Shown here: positions 1 to 6,596 of the stretch, piece by piece | Layout of the letters: every line of letters starts with the position of its first letter | Numbering within the stretch: position 1 is the first letter of the stretch | Source: an uncultured Lachnospiraceae bacterium | GTDB taxonomy: Bacteria > Bacillota > Clostridia > Lachnospirales > Lachnospiraceae | Direction of reading: 5' to 3' | NCBI GenBank assembly: GCA_947177925.1 | Contig: CAMWWJ010000077.1 | Location: forward strand, 1-11,335 | DNA length: 11,335 nucleotides | The notes under the pieces: model-generated | What the model saw: only the letters and a program-made list of their open reading frames with translations | Database searches by the model: none | Told to the model about the DNA's origin: nothing | Position numbers and translations under genes: made by a program

Positions 1-826
1 ATGCCACATCGATTCCTTCCGGATCATAAATCCAGCCTGTGGAATCGGAAACAGTCACAACCTTTGCACCAAGCTGCTGTGCTTTCTGGGTAGCATAAAT
101 AGCTACGTTTCCGGAACCGGATACTGCTACTGTCTTGCCTGCGATATCATGTCCGTTGCACTTTAACATTTCTTCTGTTAAGTATAATAAGCCATAGCCG
201 GTTGCTTCTGTTCTTGCTAAAGAACCGCCGTAAGACAAACCTTTTCCGGTAAGCACACCTTCGTATACTCCACGAATTCTCTTGTACTGTCCAAACATAT
301 AGCCGATTTCTCTTGCACCTGTTCCGATGTCACCAGCAGGTACGTCTGTATCAGCACCGATGTATTTGTTAAGCTCTGTCATAAAGCTCTGGCAGAATGC
401 CATAACCTCTCTGTCTGATTTGCCCTTAGGATCAAAATCAGAACCGCCCTTGCCGCCGCCAATTGGAAGCCCTGTCAAAGAGTTCTTGAAAATCTGCTCA
501 AATCCTAAGAATTTGATAATACCAAGATTTACGGATGGATGTAATCTTAAACCACCCTTGTATGGTCCGATTGCGCTGTTGAACTGTACACGGAATGCAT
601 TGTTCACATGAACCTGTCCCTTGTCGTCTACCCATGGAACTCTGAACAGTAATTGTCTTTCCGGAGTAACCAGTCTTTCCAGCAAAGCATCCTTTCTGTA
701 TGCTTCTTCATTTTCTTCAATTACGATACGAAGAGAATCTAAAACTTCCTTTACCGCCTGGTGGAACTCTGGCTGTGCAGGGTTTTTCTCTACCACCATA
801 TCAAACACTTCATCAACATATGACAT
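1..826 (-). CDS. gdhA: NADP-type glutamate dehydrogenase, N-terminal 275 residues (runs off left edge)
   Basis: Catalyses reductive amination of 2-oxoglutarate with ammonium to L-glutamate in the cytoplasm, probably using NADPH (family knowledge). The frame is open from the ATG at 824-826 to the window edge, giving 275 codons of an enzyme usually about 445 residues long. Visible motifs are the glutamate-binding PYKGGLR (residues 88-94), the catalytic-lysine segment PIGGGKGG (121-128, Lys126), PAGDIGTG with Asp166 (163-170), and the Rossmann loop SGSGNVA (236-242). The N-terminus (MSYVDEVF) and spacing match the hexameric family-I enzymes. Start choice: AGGAGGA (835-841) lies 8 nt upstream; an ATG at 831-833 is in another frame and hits a stop after six codons. 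The promoter and a possible operator lie upstream at 878-953. It is incomplete only because the window ends. Confidence 0.96.
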   Translation of the reverse strand, partial: MSYVDEVFDMVVEKNPAQPEFHQAVKEVLDSLRIVIEENEEAYRKDALLERLVTPERQLLFRVPWVDDKGQVHVNNAFRVQFNSAIGPYKGGLRLHPSVNLGIIKFLGFEQIFKNSLTGLPIGGGKGGSDFDPKGKSDREVMAFCQSFMTELNKYIGADTDVPAGDIGTGAREIGYMFGQYKRIRGVYEGVLTGKGLSYGGSLARTEATGYGLLYLTEEMLKCNGHDIAGKTVAVSGSGNVAIYATQKAQQLGAKVVTVSDSTGWIYDPEGIDVA

Positions 827-877
827 TTCTCATGTCCTCCTTTAGTTAGTATAAACAGACCCCATTGCCCAAGCAAT

Positions 878-906
878 ATTATATAACGTGACATTAAAAA
901 GCACAA
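878..906 (-). promoter_or_regulatory. sigma-A promoter of gdhA
   Basis: Read on the minus strand, TTGTGC (901-906), a 17-nt spacer and a perfect TATAAT (878-883). The predicted transcription start is near 871, giving a 5' leader of about 45 nt that ends in AGGAGGA and the gdhA ATG at 826. The weak -35 (3 of 6 consensus bases) would fit a promoter needing an activator, consistent with the repeats just upstream; that link is inference. Confidence 0.75.
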
Positions 907-916
907 GTATTTTATC

Positions 917-932
917 GCATTAACGCATTAAC
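917..932. repeat. tandem GCATTAAC octamer upstream of gdhA promoter
   Basis: GCATTAAC occurs twice head to tail (917-924 and 925-932) directly upstream of the gdhA -35 box. The second copy runs into the left arm of the inverted repeat at 927-953. It may be part of a protein-binding site; no known regulator motif is recognised. Confidence 0.6.
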
Positions 933-953
933 AAATTCACAAAATTTGTTAAT
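927..953. promoter_or_regulatory. 11-bp inverted repeat, candidate operator of gdhA
   Basis: Perfect arms ATTAACAAATT (927-937) and AATTTGTTAAT (943-953) flank the 5-nt centre CACAA. The centre lies about 69 bp upstream of the predicted gdhA start, the position expected for an activator dimer site. It is not a terminator: the arms are AT-only apart from one C or G each, and the element sits upstream of a promoter, though it is also downstream of the oxidoreductase gene. The dyad is seen directly; its function is inference. Confidence 0.5.
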
Positions 954-1022
954 TTGCATGAACAAAAGTAAATAATAACCAAATTCCCTCTATGGTTTTA
1001 GGTAAATATGACGGGACAGCCC

Positions 1023-2006
1023 TTATTTTTCAAAGGGATACTTGATCTTACATATATTTCGGATCTGCTCCATCTGCTTCATCATCCAGATTGTTTCCTC
1101 ATGGGGCATCTGGGGACAGGAAAGCTGCTTTTTGGAAAGAGCATTTCTGCATGCTTCCACTTCGTATTCGTAGCCTGATATCTGCTTTGGACGTTTTTTT
1201 ACGGATACCTTTTTATGGGCGCTGTCATAAACGGTAAAGCTCTCAAAATTATTGATGTTCTCCACTACCATATAGCCCTTATCCCCCTGTATGATACCCA
1301 GCCTGTCACTGACTGCTACCATGGAGCTGTTCAATACCGCCATCCTGCCGTCCTTATAAGTAAGGGTAATGCCGTCATTTGCATCCACTCCCGTTTCCAT
1401 AAAGGTACATACAGCCTCGGTTCTTGCTATGTCATGTCCAAAAATCATTGCTGCAAAGTTCAAAGGATAGATACCCACATCCAAAAGGGCGCCTCCTGCT
1501 AACTCCGGCGACATGAGCCTTGCCTTATTGGTCATGGCATATCCCAGATTTGCGGTAAGCAGCTTTGGCTCTCCAATCACTCCTGCTGCCAGGGCATTCT
1601 TTATTTCCTCCGCCATTGGCATATATCTGGTCCAGATGGCCTCTGTGACAAAAACCTGTCTTTCCTTTGCATAGGAAAGCAGCTCTTCCGCTTCCTTTAC
1701 CGTAACGCAAAAGGGCTTTTCCACCAGGAGCGGTTTTCCATAATTGATACACATTCTTGCCTGCTCATAATGGAATGTGTGAGGCGTTGCAATATATACA
1801 AGGTCTACTTTTTTGTCTTTTAACAATTCTTCATAGCTGCCATATGCACATTTTACTCCATGCACTTTAGCAAACTGCTCTGCCTTTTTTATATCCCTTG
1901 AGGCCACTGCATAGGCTTCTGCCCTTGCCATCTTACAAAGAGTGTCTGCCATGACTCCGGCAATAGCCCCTGCTCCCATAATGCCTACTTTTATTTTGAA
2001 CATCAT
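1023..2006 (-). CDS. Gfo/Idh/MocA-family NAD(P)-dependent oxidoreductase
   Basis: Probable cytoplasmic sugar or diol dehydrogenase; the substrate cannot be read from sequence. The N-terminal Rossmann fold carries GAGAIAG near residue 11, then ATPHTFHYEQA, and the family signature EKPF whose lysine (about residue 97) is the catalytic/cofactor-contacting Lys. EAIWTRYMP and GGALLDVGIYPL resemble the dihydrodiol-dehydrogenase-like subgroup and mark the start of the C-terminal beta-sheet domain. At about 327 residues it is full length. Three ATGs stand in a row (2009, 2006, 2003); AGGAGG at 2013-2018 is only 3 nt from the first, 6 from the second and 9 from the third, so the second or third is preferred. 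A strong terminator stands immediately upstream, so expression needs read-through or a promoter inside the preceding gene. No clear terminator follows it. Confidence 0.93.
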   Translation of the reverse strand: MMFKIKVGIMGAGAIAGVMADTLCKMARAEAYAVASRDIKKAEQFAKVHGVKCAYGSYEELLKDKKVDLVYIATPHTFHYEQARMCINYGKPLLVEKPFCVTVKEAEELLSYAKERQVFVTEAIWTRYMPMAEEIKNALAAGVIGEPKLLTANLGYAMTNKARLMSPELAGGALLDVGIYPLNFAAMIFGHDIARTEAVCTFMETGVDANDGITLTYKDGRMAVLNSSMVAVSDRLGIIQGDKGYMVVENINNFESFTVYDSAHKKVSVKKRPKQISGYEYEVEACRNALSKKQLSCPQMPHEETIWMMKQMEQIRNICKIKYPFEK

Positions 2007-2024
2007 CATTTTCCTCCTGATTTT

Positions 2025-2058
2025 GTAAAAAAGGGGCTGTGATTTCTCACTGCCCCTT
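2025..2058 (-). terminator. rho-independent terminator of the SH3b-protein gene
   Basis: Read on the minus strand, GGGGC-A-GTGA (2041-2056 region), loop GAAA, TCAC-A-GCCCC, then TTTTTT. The stem is 9 bp plus flanking A-T pairs with one symmetric A/A mismatch. It begins only a few bases after the TAA at 2065-2067, and its U-tract runs to within about 8 nt of the AGGAGG of the next gene. Confidence 0.88.
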
Positions 2059-2064
2059 AGAAGC

Positions 2065-3375
2065 TTACTCTAAATATTCTGATTTGATATATGCAGTCTG
2101 ACCATTGTATTTTACCTTTGTCCAGCCATCTGCCTGCTTCATAATAAGTTCAAAAGTCTCGCCCATATAAGCAGTTTTTAACACTTCTCCATCTGTGCTT
2201 GCCGACTTACGTACCTTTACGGTTTCTTTTACGGTTACTTTCTCGCCGCTTGAAGAAGCATTGCTCTCTGTTGAAGCAACTGGTTCCAAAACAGTACCAT
2301 CATCCACCTTCAGATATTCGCTTTTTACATAAGCTTCCTGACCGTTATAATCAATCCGGCTCCATCCGTTTTCCTTGGATTCATGTCTGGTTACCTTCGT
2401 GCCCACTTCCAGCTTGCCCAGCTTGTCTGCATTTTCACTGTCGGAACTTCTGACATTTACTGTATCTGTAGCCACTACCGTTTCCGATGTCTGGCTGGTG
2501 GATTCTGCCTGCTGCTGTTCTCCATTCTCTTCCGGTGTTCCTTCTGCCTGTTCCTGCCTCTGTGCCATTTCGGCCTTCACTTCCGCTTCCAGTCTGTCGG
2601 AAAGTCCATCCATAAATGTCTTTAACTCCGGATCCTGATCCAATGCCTCATTGTATTTTACCTTTACCTTGTCAAATAAAGCTTCGATTTCCTCTGTCAC
2701 TGCCAGTTCTTTAATATAATCAATAACCGACTCATCTAACTGCTCGTCTAACTGGCCGTCATAAATGTAAAGATTTCCGTCTTCCCCGGTGCTCATATAA
2801 AGAGTAATCAATCCCGGTGCCGGTGTGCTCAATTCCTTAAACTTAATTTCATAATAAACAAATGCAACATAGGAATTGTCAACAGGACCTGGCTTGGTAT
2901 ATACATTTGCATTTTCAAAGTTTTCAATGTAAGCGCTTCTTTTTTGTATCTTTAATAATTCTTCTTCTTCACTATGATTCTTAATTGCCTTAATGGTATC
3001 AATATCGCCGGTTGCTAAAGAAGTAAAATACGTATCCACCAGATTATTTACGATATCCATAGGATTGGAAGGCTCTGCTGCTGCACCGGCATCCCCCTGC
3101 ATACCTGCTGAGGAAACAGTTGCGTCCGTTACCCCATTTGCACTTACTCCATTGTTCGAAACAGTTCCTCCCTCTCCCGTTTCGTCCTTTTTCTTGCCGG
3201 CAAATACAAAAATCAGCACAATAATAACAATGACTGCTAAAATACTTCCGCCTACGATTGCAGCAAATGTTTTATCATCTCTTAAACGGTCTGCAAAATC
3301 ATTGACAGCCGACTGATTCTTTTTTGAAGCCCCAACGTTTCCATGTTTATTTTGATTTTGTTTGTTCTCGTTCAT
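2065..3375 (-). CDS. membrane-anchored protein with two C-terminal SH3b domains
   Basis: 436 residues, function unknown. Residues 1-36 are polar and rich in Asn, Lys and Gln; residues 37-60 form one strongly hydrophobic helix followed by KKK, so a single-pass membrane protein with most of the chain outside is likely. A low-complexity Gly/Ser/Ala/Asn linker follows (66-104). A compact domain spans about 105-225; its helix-then-sheet pattern (MDIVNNLVDTYF... NSYVAFVYYEIKF) suggests an NTF2-like fold, which is inference. Then come an acidic, Glu/Gln-rich stretch (about 228-296) and two bacterial SH3 domains (about 298-356 and 378-435), each with a NVR or KVR motif, a central GW (NGWSRI, DGWTKV) and an ending YNGQ.AY.KSEYL. 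SH3b domains commonly bind cell-wall peptides, so a wall-associated role is plausible. AAAGGA about 6 nt before the ATG serves as RBS; no convincing promoter is visible before it. Confidence 0.88.
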   Translation of the reverse strand: MNENKQNQNKHGNVGASKKNQSAVNDFADRLRDDKTFAAIVGGSILAVIVIIVLIFVFAGKKKDETGEGGTVSNNGVSANGVTDATVSSAGMQGDAGAAAEPSNPMDIVNNLVDTYFTSLATGDIDTIKAIKNHSEEEELLKIQKRSAYIENFENANVYTKPGPVDNSYVAFVYYEIKFKELSTPAPGLITLYMSTGEDGNLYIYDGQLDEQLDESVIDYIKELAVTEEIEALFDKVKVKYNEALDQDPELKTFMDGLSDRLEAEVKAEMAQRQEQAEGTPEENGEQQQAESTSQTSETVVATDTVNVRSSDSENADKLGKLEVGTKVTRHESKENGWSRIDYNGQEAYVKSEYLKVDDGTVLEPVASTESNASSSGEKVTVKETVKVRKSASTDGEVLKTAYMGETFELIMKQADGWTKVKYNGQTAYIKSEYLE

Positions 3376-3410
3376 AACGTTCCTTTCTAATATCCTTCCA
3401 ACAGTACCTT

Positions 3411-3447
3411 AAAAAATTTAAGCGGATATTTTGTGCCTATCCGCCTT
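3411..3447 (-). terminator. rho-independent terminator downstream of tRNA-Arg
   Basis: Minus-strand GCGGATA (3440-3446) pairs with TATCCGC (3422-3428), extended by a G-U and an A-U pair, around the loop GGCACAAAA; AAATTTTTT follows (3411-3419). It lies about 40 nt past the tRNA 3' end and 36 nt before the ATG of the SH3b-protein gene. Confidence 0.75.
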
Positions 3448-3456
3448 TTCCTGTAT

Positions 3457-3481
3457 GGAAGCCGGTATGTACACCGGCTCC
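3457..3481. other. 9-bp hairpin between tRNA 3' end and its terminator
   Basis: On the minus strand GGAGCCGGT (3473-3481) pairs with ACCGGCTTC (3458-3466, one G-U pair) around a 6-nt loop. It begins 5 nt after the tRNA discriminator base and has no following T-run, so it is not itself a classic terminator. It may act in tRNA 3'-trailer processing; this is inference. Confidence 0.55.
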
Positions 3482-3486
3482 AAAAA

Positions 3487-3558
3487 CGTACCCGAGAGGA
3501 ATCGAACCCCCATCGGCTGAACCGGAATCAGCTGTTCTATCCGTTAAACTACGGGTAC
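3487..3558 (-). tRNA. tRNA-Arg, anticodon CCG (decodes CGG)
   Basis: A 72-nt cloverleaf reads cleanly on the minus strand. The 7-bp acceptor stem is GTACCCG/CGGGTAC with discriminator G (3487). The D arm is GTTT/GAAC with an 8-nt loop containing AACGGAT. The anticodon stem GCTGA/TCAGC encloses TTCCGGT, giving anticodon CCG. The variable loop is CGAT, and the T arm GGGGG/CCTCT has the loop TTCGATT. The 3' CCA is not encoded (next bases GTTTTTG). The gene has its own promoter (3590-3618) and appears to be a single tRNA, not part of a cluster in this window. Confidence 0.97.
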
Positions 3559-3589
3559 ATAGATGTTACAAATTTGTTACATCCTTGTC

Positions 3590-3618
3590 ATCATAGCACA
3601 CTTTTTCCAACATATCAA
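3590..3618 (-). promoter_or_regulatory. sigma-A promoter of tRNA-Arg
   Basis: Minus-strand TTGATA (3613-3618), 17-nt spacer, TATGAT (3590-3595), with a TG one base before the -10 (extended -10). The start is expected near 3583, leaving a 5' leader of about 25 nt to be trimmed by RNase P. The leader contains the palindrome ACAAATTTGT (3568-3577). Confidence 0.85.
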
Positions 3619-3638
3619 GTAAACTTTTTCATTTTCTT

Positions 3639-5408
3639 CTATTTTAACTCATTGGCAGTCATATAGTACTGGTAATATATACCTTTTTGGGAAAGGAGCG
3701 ATTCATGATCTCCCTCTTCCGCTATTCCGTCATCCGTTAATACCAGAATCCTGTCAGAATTTTTGATGCTGGAAAGCCTGTGGGCAATGGTCAGCGTTGT
3801 CCTTCCTTCCGAAAGGGCGGCTAATGACCTTGCTACCTCGAATTCACTTTCGTTGTCCAAAGCACTGGTTGCTTCATCTAAAATAATAATAGGAGGATTT
3901 TTTAAAAATACCCGGGCAATGCTGATTCTCTGTTTCTGTCCTCCGGAAAGCTTTACTCCCCGCTCTCCCACATAAGTATCATATCCATCCTTAAGTTCTC
4001 TGATAAATCCGTCCGCTCCGGCTCTCTTTGCGGCCTCTTCCACCTCTTCTCTTGTGGCATTCTTTTTCCCATAGACAATGTTTTCAAAAACCGTACCGGA
4101 AAACAAATAGACGTCCTGCTGTACCATACCGATATTTTCCCTGAGGCTTTTTAACGTATATCCCTTTATATCCTTTCCATCCAGTGTAATCCTGCCTTCG
4201 GTCACATCATAAAAACGTGGAATCAAGTTACAGAGCGTTGTTTTTCCGCCTCCGGAAGGGCCTACAATTGCCACCTTTTCTCCTGCCTTTATGGACAGAT
4301 TCAGGTGGGCAAACACCTGATTATGATCATCGGGATATTCAAAGGTAACCTCCTCAAACCGGATATCCCCTTTTGGAGTCTTTAACTCCTTTGCATCCTT
4401 CTCATCAAATATCTCTATATCCGCATCCATGATTTCAAGAAATCTGGCGATTCCGGTCATACCGCGCTGAAACTGCTCCGTAAATTCAATGATTTTCCGT
4501 ATAGTTGCTATCAATGTAGTAACATAAAGCATATAAGCTACTAAATCTCCCGGATCTATCAGCCCCTTTATCATAAACATGCCTCCTGCCACCAGGACCG
4601 CAAGATACATGATTCCGTCAAACAGCCTGGTAGATGTCTGAAATGCAGCCATATAGCGGTAGCCTTCCTTTTTTGTTTCTAAAAATATCTGATTATCCTT
4701 TTGAAATTTTTCTTTTTCCAACTCTTCATTGGCAAATGCTTTCACAACCTTTTGGCCCAAAAGGCTGTCCTCGATTCTGGCATTCAGCTCCCCAATCTGC
4801 TTTCTCTGCTTTGCAAATGCCGCCTTCATTCCCTTGCGCAGAGCAAGGCTCACAAGCAGCATAACCGGTACAATGGCAAATATGATAACTGTCAGCAGCA
4901 GATTTATTCTGGCCAGAATTGCGAATCCGATAATTGTTTTTATAGCCGCAATAAAAAATTCCTCCGGACAATGATGGGAAAATTCCGTCACATCAAACAG
5001 GTCATTTGTAATGCGTCCCATAATCTGTCCTACTTTTGTATTGTTGTAATAAGTATTGGATAATTGCTGCAGGTGATTATATGCCTCCCTGCGCATGTCT
5101 GTTTCAAGCTTTGCTCCCATCACATGGCCCATATCAGCCATATAGTAATTAGCAATGCAGTCCACGATTCTAAGTCCTAAATAAATCAGCCCCAGAGTCA
5201 CTATGGTCCTGACGGAAAGAGCCGCTATATTTCTTATTCCCTCATTTGTAATGTACCGCATAAGAAGCGGCAGAATCAATTCACAAAGTGTGGTAAGCGC
5301 CGCACAGAACAAATCCAGACACAAGGTCTTTTTGTATGGTTTGTAATAGGGCAGGAACCTTTTGAATAATTCTTTTGTTGTATATTCTTCTTTCACTTGA
5401 TTTTTCAT
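3639..5408 (-). CDS. ABC exporter half-transporter (fused permease and ATPase)
   Basis: 589 residues, the usual length of an MsbA/LmrA-type exporter; works as a homodimer or with another half-transporter. The substrate is unknown (lipid, peptide or drug). The transmembrane domain covers about residues 25-315 with six expected helices. The nucleotide-binding domain is complete: Walker A GPSGGGKTT (383-391), Q-loop Gln430-431 (VQQD), signature LSGGQKQR (487-494), Walker B IIILDE (507-512) with catalytic Glu512, D-loop SALD, and switch His543 in IAHRLSS. No key residue is missing, so both ATP sites of a homodimer should be active. GGAGAGGA lies just upstream of the ATG at 5408. No partner ABC gene is next to it, which argues for a homodimer. 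No terminator is seen between its stop and the tRNA promoter, so some transcripts may run into tRNA-Arg. Confidence 0.95.
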   Translation of the reverse strand: MKNQVKEEYTTKELFKRFLPYYKPYKKTLCLDLFCAALTTLCELILPLLMRYITNEGIRNIAALSVRTIVTLGLIYLGLRIVDCIANYYMADMGHVMGAKLETDMRREAYNHLQQLSNTYYNNTKVGQIMGRITNDLFDVTEFSHHCPEEFFIAAIKTIIGFAILARINLLLTVIIFAIVPVMLLVSLALRKGMKAAFAKQRKQIGELNARIEDSLLGQKVVKAFANEELEKEKFQKDNQIFLETKKEGYRYMAAFQTSTRLFDGIMYLAVLVAGGMFMIKGLIDPGDLVAYMLYVTTLIATIRKIIEFTEQFQRGMTGIARFLEIMDADIEIFDEKDAKELKTPKGDIRFEEVTFEYPDDHNQVFAHLNLSIKAGEKVAIVGPSGGGKTTLCNLIPRFYDVTEGRITLDGKDIKGYTLKSLRENIGMVQQDVYLFSGTVFENIVYGKKNATREEVEEAAKRAGADGFIRELKDGYDTYVGERGVKLSGGQKQRISIARVFLKNPPIIILDEATSALDNESEFEVARSLAALSEGRTTLTIAHRLSSIKNSDRILVLTDDGIAEEGDHESLLSQKGIYYQYYMTANELK

Positions 5409-5443
5409 AGTCCTCTCCTAACCTTCCAAAATAATGCGATAAA

Positions 5444-5472
5444 AGTATATCATAAAATTCTCTGCCGCACAA
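5444..5472 (-). promoter_or_regulatory. candidate promoter of the ABC exporter gene, overlapping the upstream terminator
   Basis: Minus-strand TTGTGC (5467-5472), 17-nt spacer, TATACT (5444-5449) with TG one base before the -10. The -35 lies in the loop and stem of the terminator hairpin at 5454-5491. Transcription would start near 5437, about 28 nt before the ATG. The -35 matches consensus in only 3 of 6 positions. Confidence 0.5.
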
Positions 5473-5491
5473 AATGGCGGCAGAGAATTTT
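5454..5491 (-). terminator. 15-bp perfect hairpin, terminator of the DUF5688 gene
   Basis: AAAATTCTCTGCCGC (5454-5468) and GCGGCAGAGAATTTT (5477-5491) are perfect reverse complements around the 8-nt loop ACAAAATG. It lies 13 nt past the TAG at 5505-5507. The arm ends give a short T-run on both strands, so it could act in either direction, but only minus-strand genes flank it. Confidence 0.85.
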
Positions 5492-5504
5492 GTAAATGAA
5501 ATTT

Positions 5505-6443
5505 CTATTCCATAACGACCCTTTCTTCCTCTCTGTCATAATAATATGCGTGATCCGAAAGGATTTCTTCTCTGGCAACCTCTAATTCATTGATTTCTTT
5601 TACCATCTCAGACATGCCTTCCAAATCTCTGGTGTCATATTCCGGCACCAGAATCACTTCATGGACGCTGCTTGGCAGAATATAAAAGTCACTGCCGCAT
5701 GCAATGGCAAAATTCTTTAATAAATTCGGATATAAGATTGCCGCCGCCCCATATAACTTTTCCTGATTGGACAGCACATACATGGAAATCTGTTCAGAGG
5801 CCGGATTTACCATATCCATCATTTCCCGCACATGCTCTTTAGCCTGCAGGGGCGCTTTTTGCTCGAATCTTTCAAATTGCTCTTCCATAATCTCTTCCAC
5901 CGGTTTTATAAAATAGGGTAAAAGAACAGGAGTATTCCTGGAGGCACATTCATAAAGCTCCTCTTCGGTCACATTCCACATCCGCATATGTTCCTGATGG
6001 ATCAAAATGGTAGCATTTCCATATTCCTGCCTGAAAACAATGCAATAAAATACAATGGCAAGATCCAGATATGGAATATGCGGCACATCCTCCAGCAGTT
6101 CCCGATTTCTCTCCCTATGGATCAATTTATATACTACCCGGTTCTTTACCTGCTCATAATCCGTAAAAAAATCCGCATCCTCTAACGGATGGTTCTTACA
6201 GCTTTGGTATATGGTATAAATTTCTTTTACTACGTCTTCCATCTCCATTCCCTGAAGAAAACGTTCATAAAAACAGTTTAAATAAATGGTGGGCGCAATC
6301 CGTTCTCCGTTTTCCCGAATAACCAGTCCTTCCATTTTCACACCGTTATTCTTTTGTACGGTGCTTGTATGAATTTCCACTTTCCCATTCATATAAGCAC
6401 GCATTTCTTTTTCTATTTCCTTTTTAAATTCATAAAAGCTCAT
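5505..6443 (-). CDS. DUF5688-family protein, function unknown
   Basis: 312 residues with no signal peptide or membrane segment, so probably cytoplasmic. The N-terminal pattern (short helix, then a 'NNGV..EGL.IRE.GE.I.PTIYLN.FYE' block at about 32-65, then 'G..MEDVV.EIY.IY') is what I recall of DUF5688, a family common in Lachnospiraceae and often in many copies per genome. The middle (about 110-215) is helical and acidic; a segment near 220-265 (ISMYVLSNQEKLYGAAAILY) suggests a small mixed alpha/beta domain. No catalytic motif is recognisable. GAGGAA lies about 6 nt before the ATG. It sits between two terminators (6522-6562 and 5454-5491), so it is probably its own transcription unit, but I see no convincing promoter in the 80 nt upstream. 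The family assignment is from memory of the motif and is moderately sure. Confidence 0.8.
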   Translation of the reverse strand: MSFYEFKKEIEKEMRAYMNGKVEIHTSTVQKNNGVKMEGLVIRENGERIAPTIYLNCFYERFLQGMEMEDVVKEIYTIYQSCKNHPLEDADFFTDYEQVKNRVVYKLIHRERNRELLEDVPHIPYLDLAIVFYCIVFRQEYGNATILIHQEHMRMWNVTEEELYECASRNTPVLLPYFIKPVEEIMEEQFERFEQKAPLQAKEHVREMMDMVNPASEQISMYVLSNQEKLYGAAAILYPNLLKNFAIACGSDFYILPSSVHEVILVPEYDTRDLEGMSEMVKEINELEVAREEILSDHAYYYDREEERVVME

Positions 6444-6521
6444 AAAGGTTCCTCTTTTCTTTTAAACTTTTACCGATTGCTTGTGAAACTGGCGAGAGAG
6501 TGCCTTGATCCGGTAAGGTTT

Positions 6522-6562
6522 TTGAAAAAAGAAAAGACAATAGAAGCATGTCCTATTGTCTT
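6522..6562 (-). terminator. rho-independent terminator of efp
   Basis: Minus-strand AAGACAATAG (6553-6562) pairs perfectly with CTATTGTCTT (6534-6543) around a 9-nt loop, followed by TTCTTTTTTC. It begins 34 nt after the efp stop codon at 6597-6599. Confidence 0.87.
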
Positions 6563-6596
6563 GCAGCCTTTTTGATATGAAATGCTGTCCGGAGCC

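Noticed and set aside
327..845. Plus-strand open frames opposite gdhA
   Set aside because: They lie antisense to a well-supported glutamate dehydrogenase, have no RBS and give low-complexity Ser/Pro/Leu-rich protein.
917..953. CRISPR-like repeat or toxin-antitoxin operator
   Set aside because: Only two 8-bp copies with no spacers and no toxin, antitoxin or cas genes nearby; a gdhA regulator site fits better.
1005..1045. Terminator of the oxidoreductase gene (CCCTT/AAGGG around the stop codon)
   Set aside because: The stem is only 5 bp and no T-run follows, so it is not supported.
2993..3316. 107-codon plus-strand frame opposite the SH3b-protein gene
   Set aside because: It is antisense to the hydrophobic and linker segments of that gene; its composition is just the complement of those codons.
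4701..5063. 120-codon plus-strand frame opposite the ABC exporter
   Set aside because: It overlaps the transmembrane domain of a complete, motif-rich exporter and shows no family resemblance or RBS.
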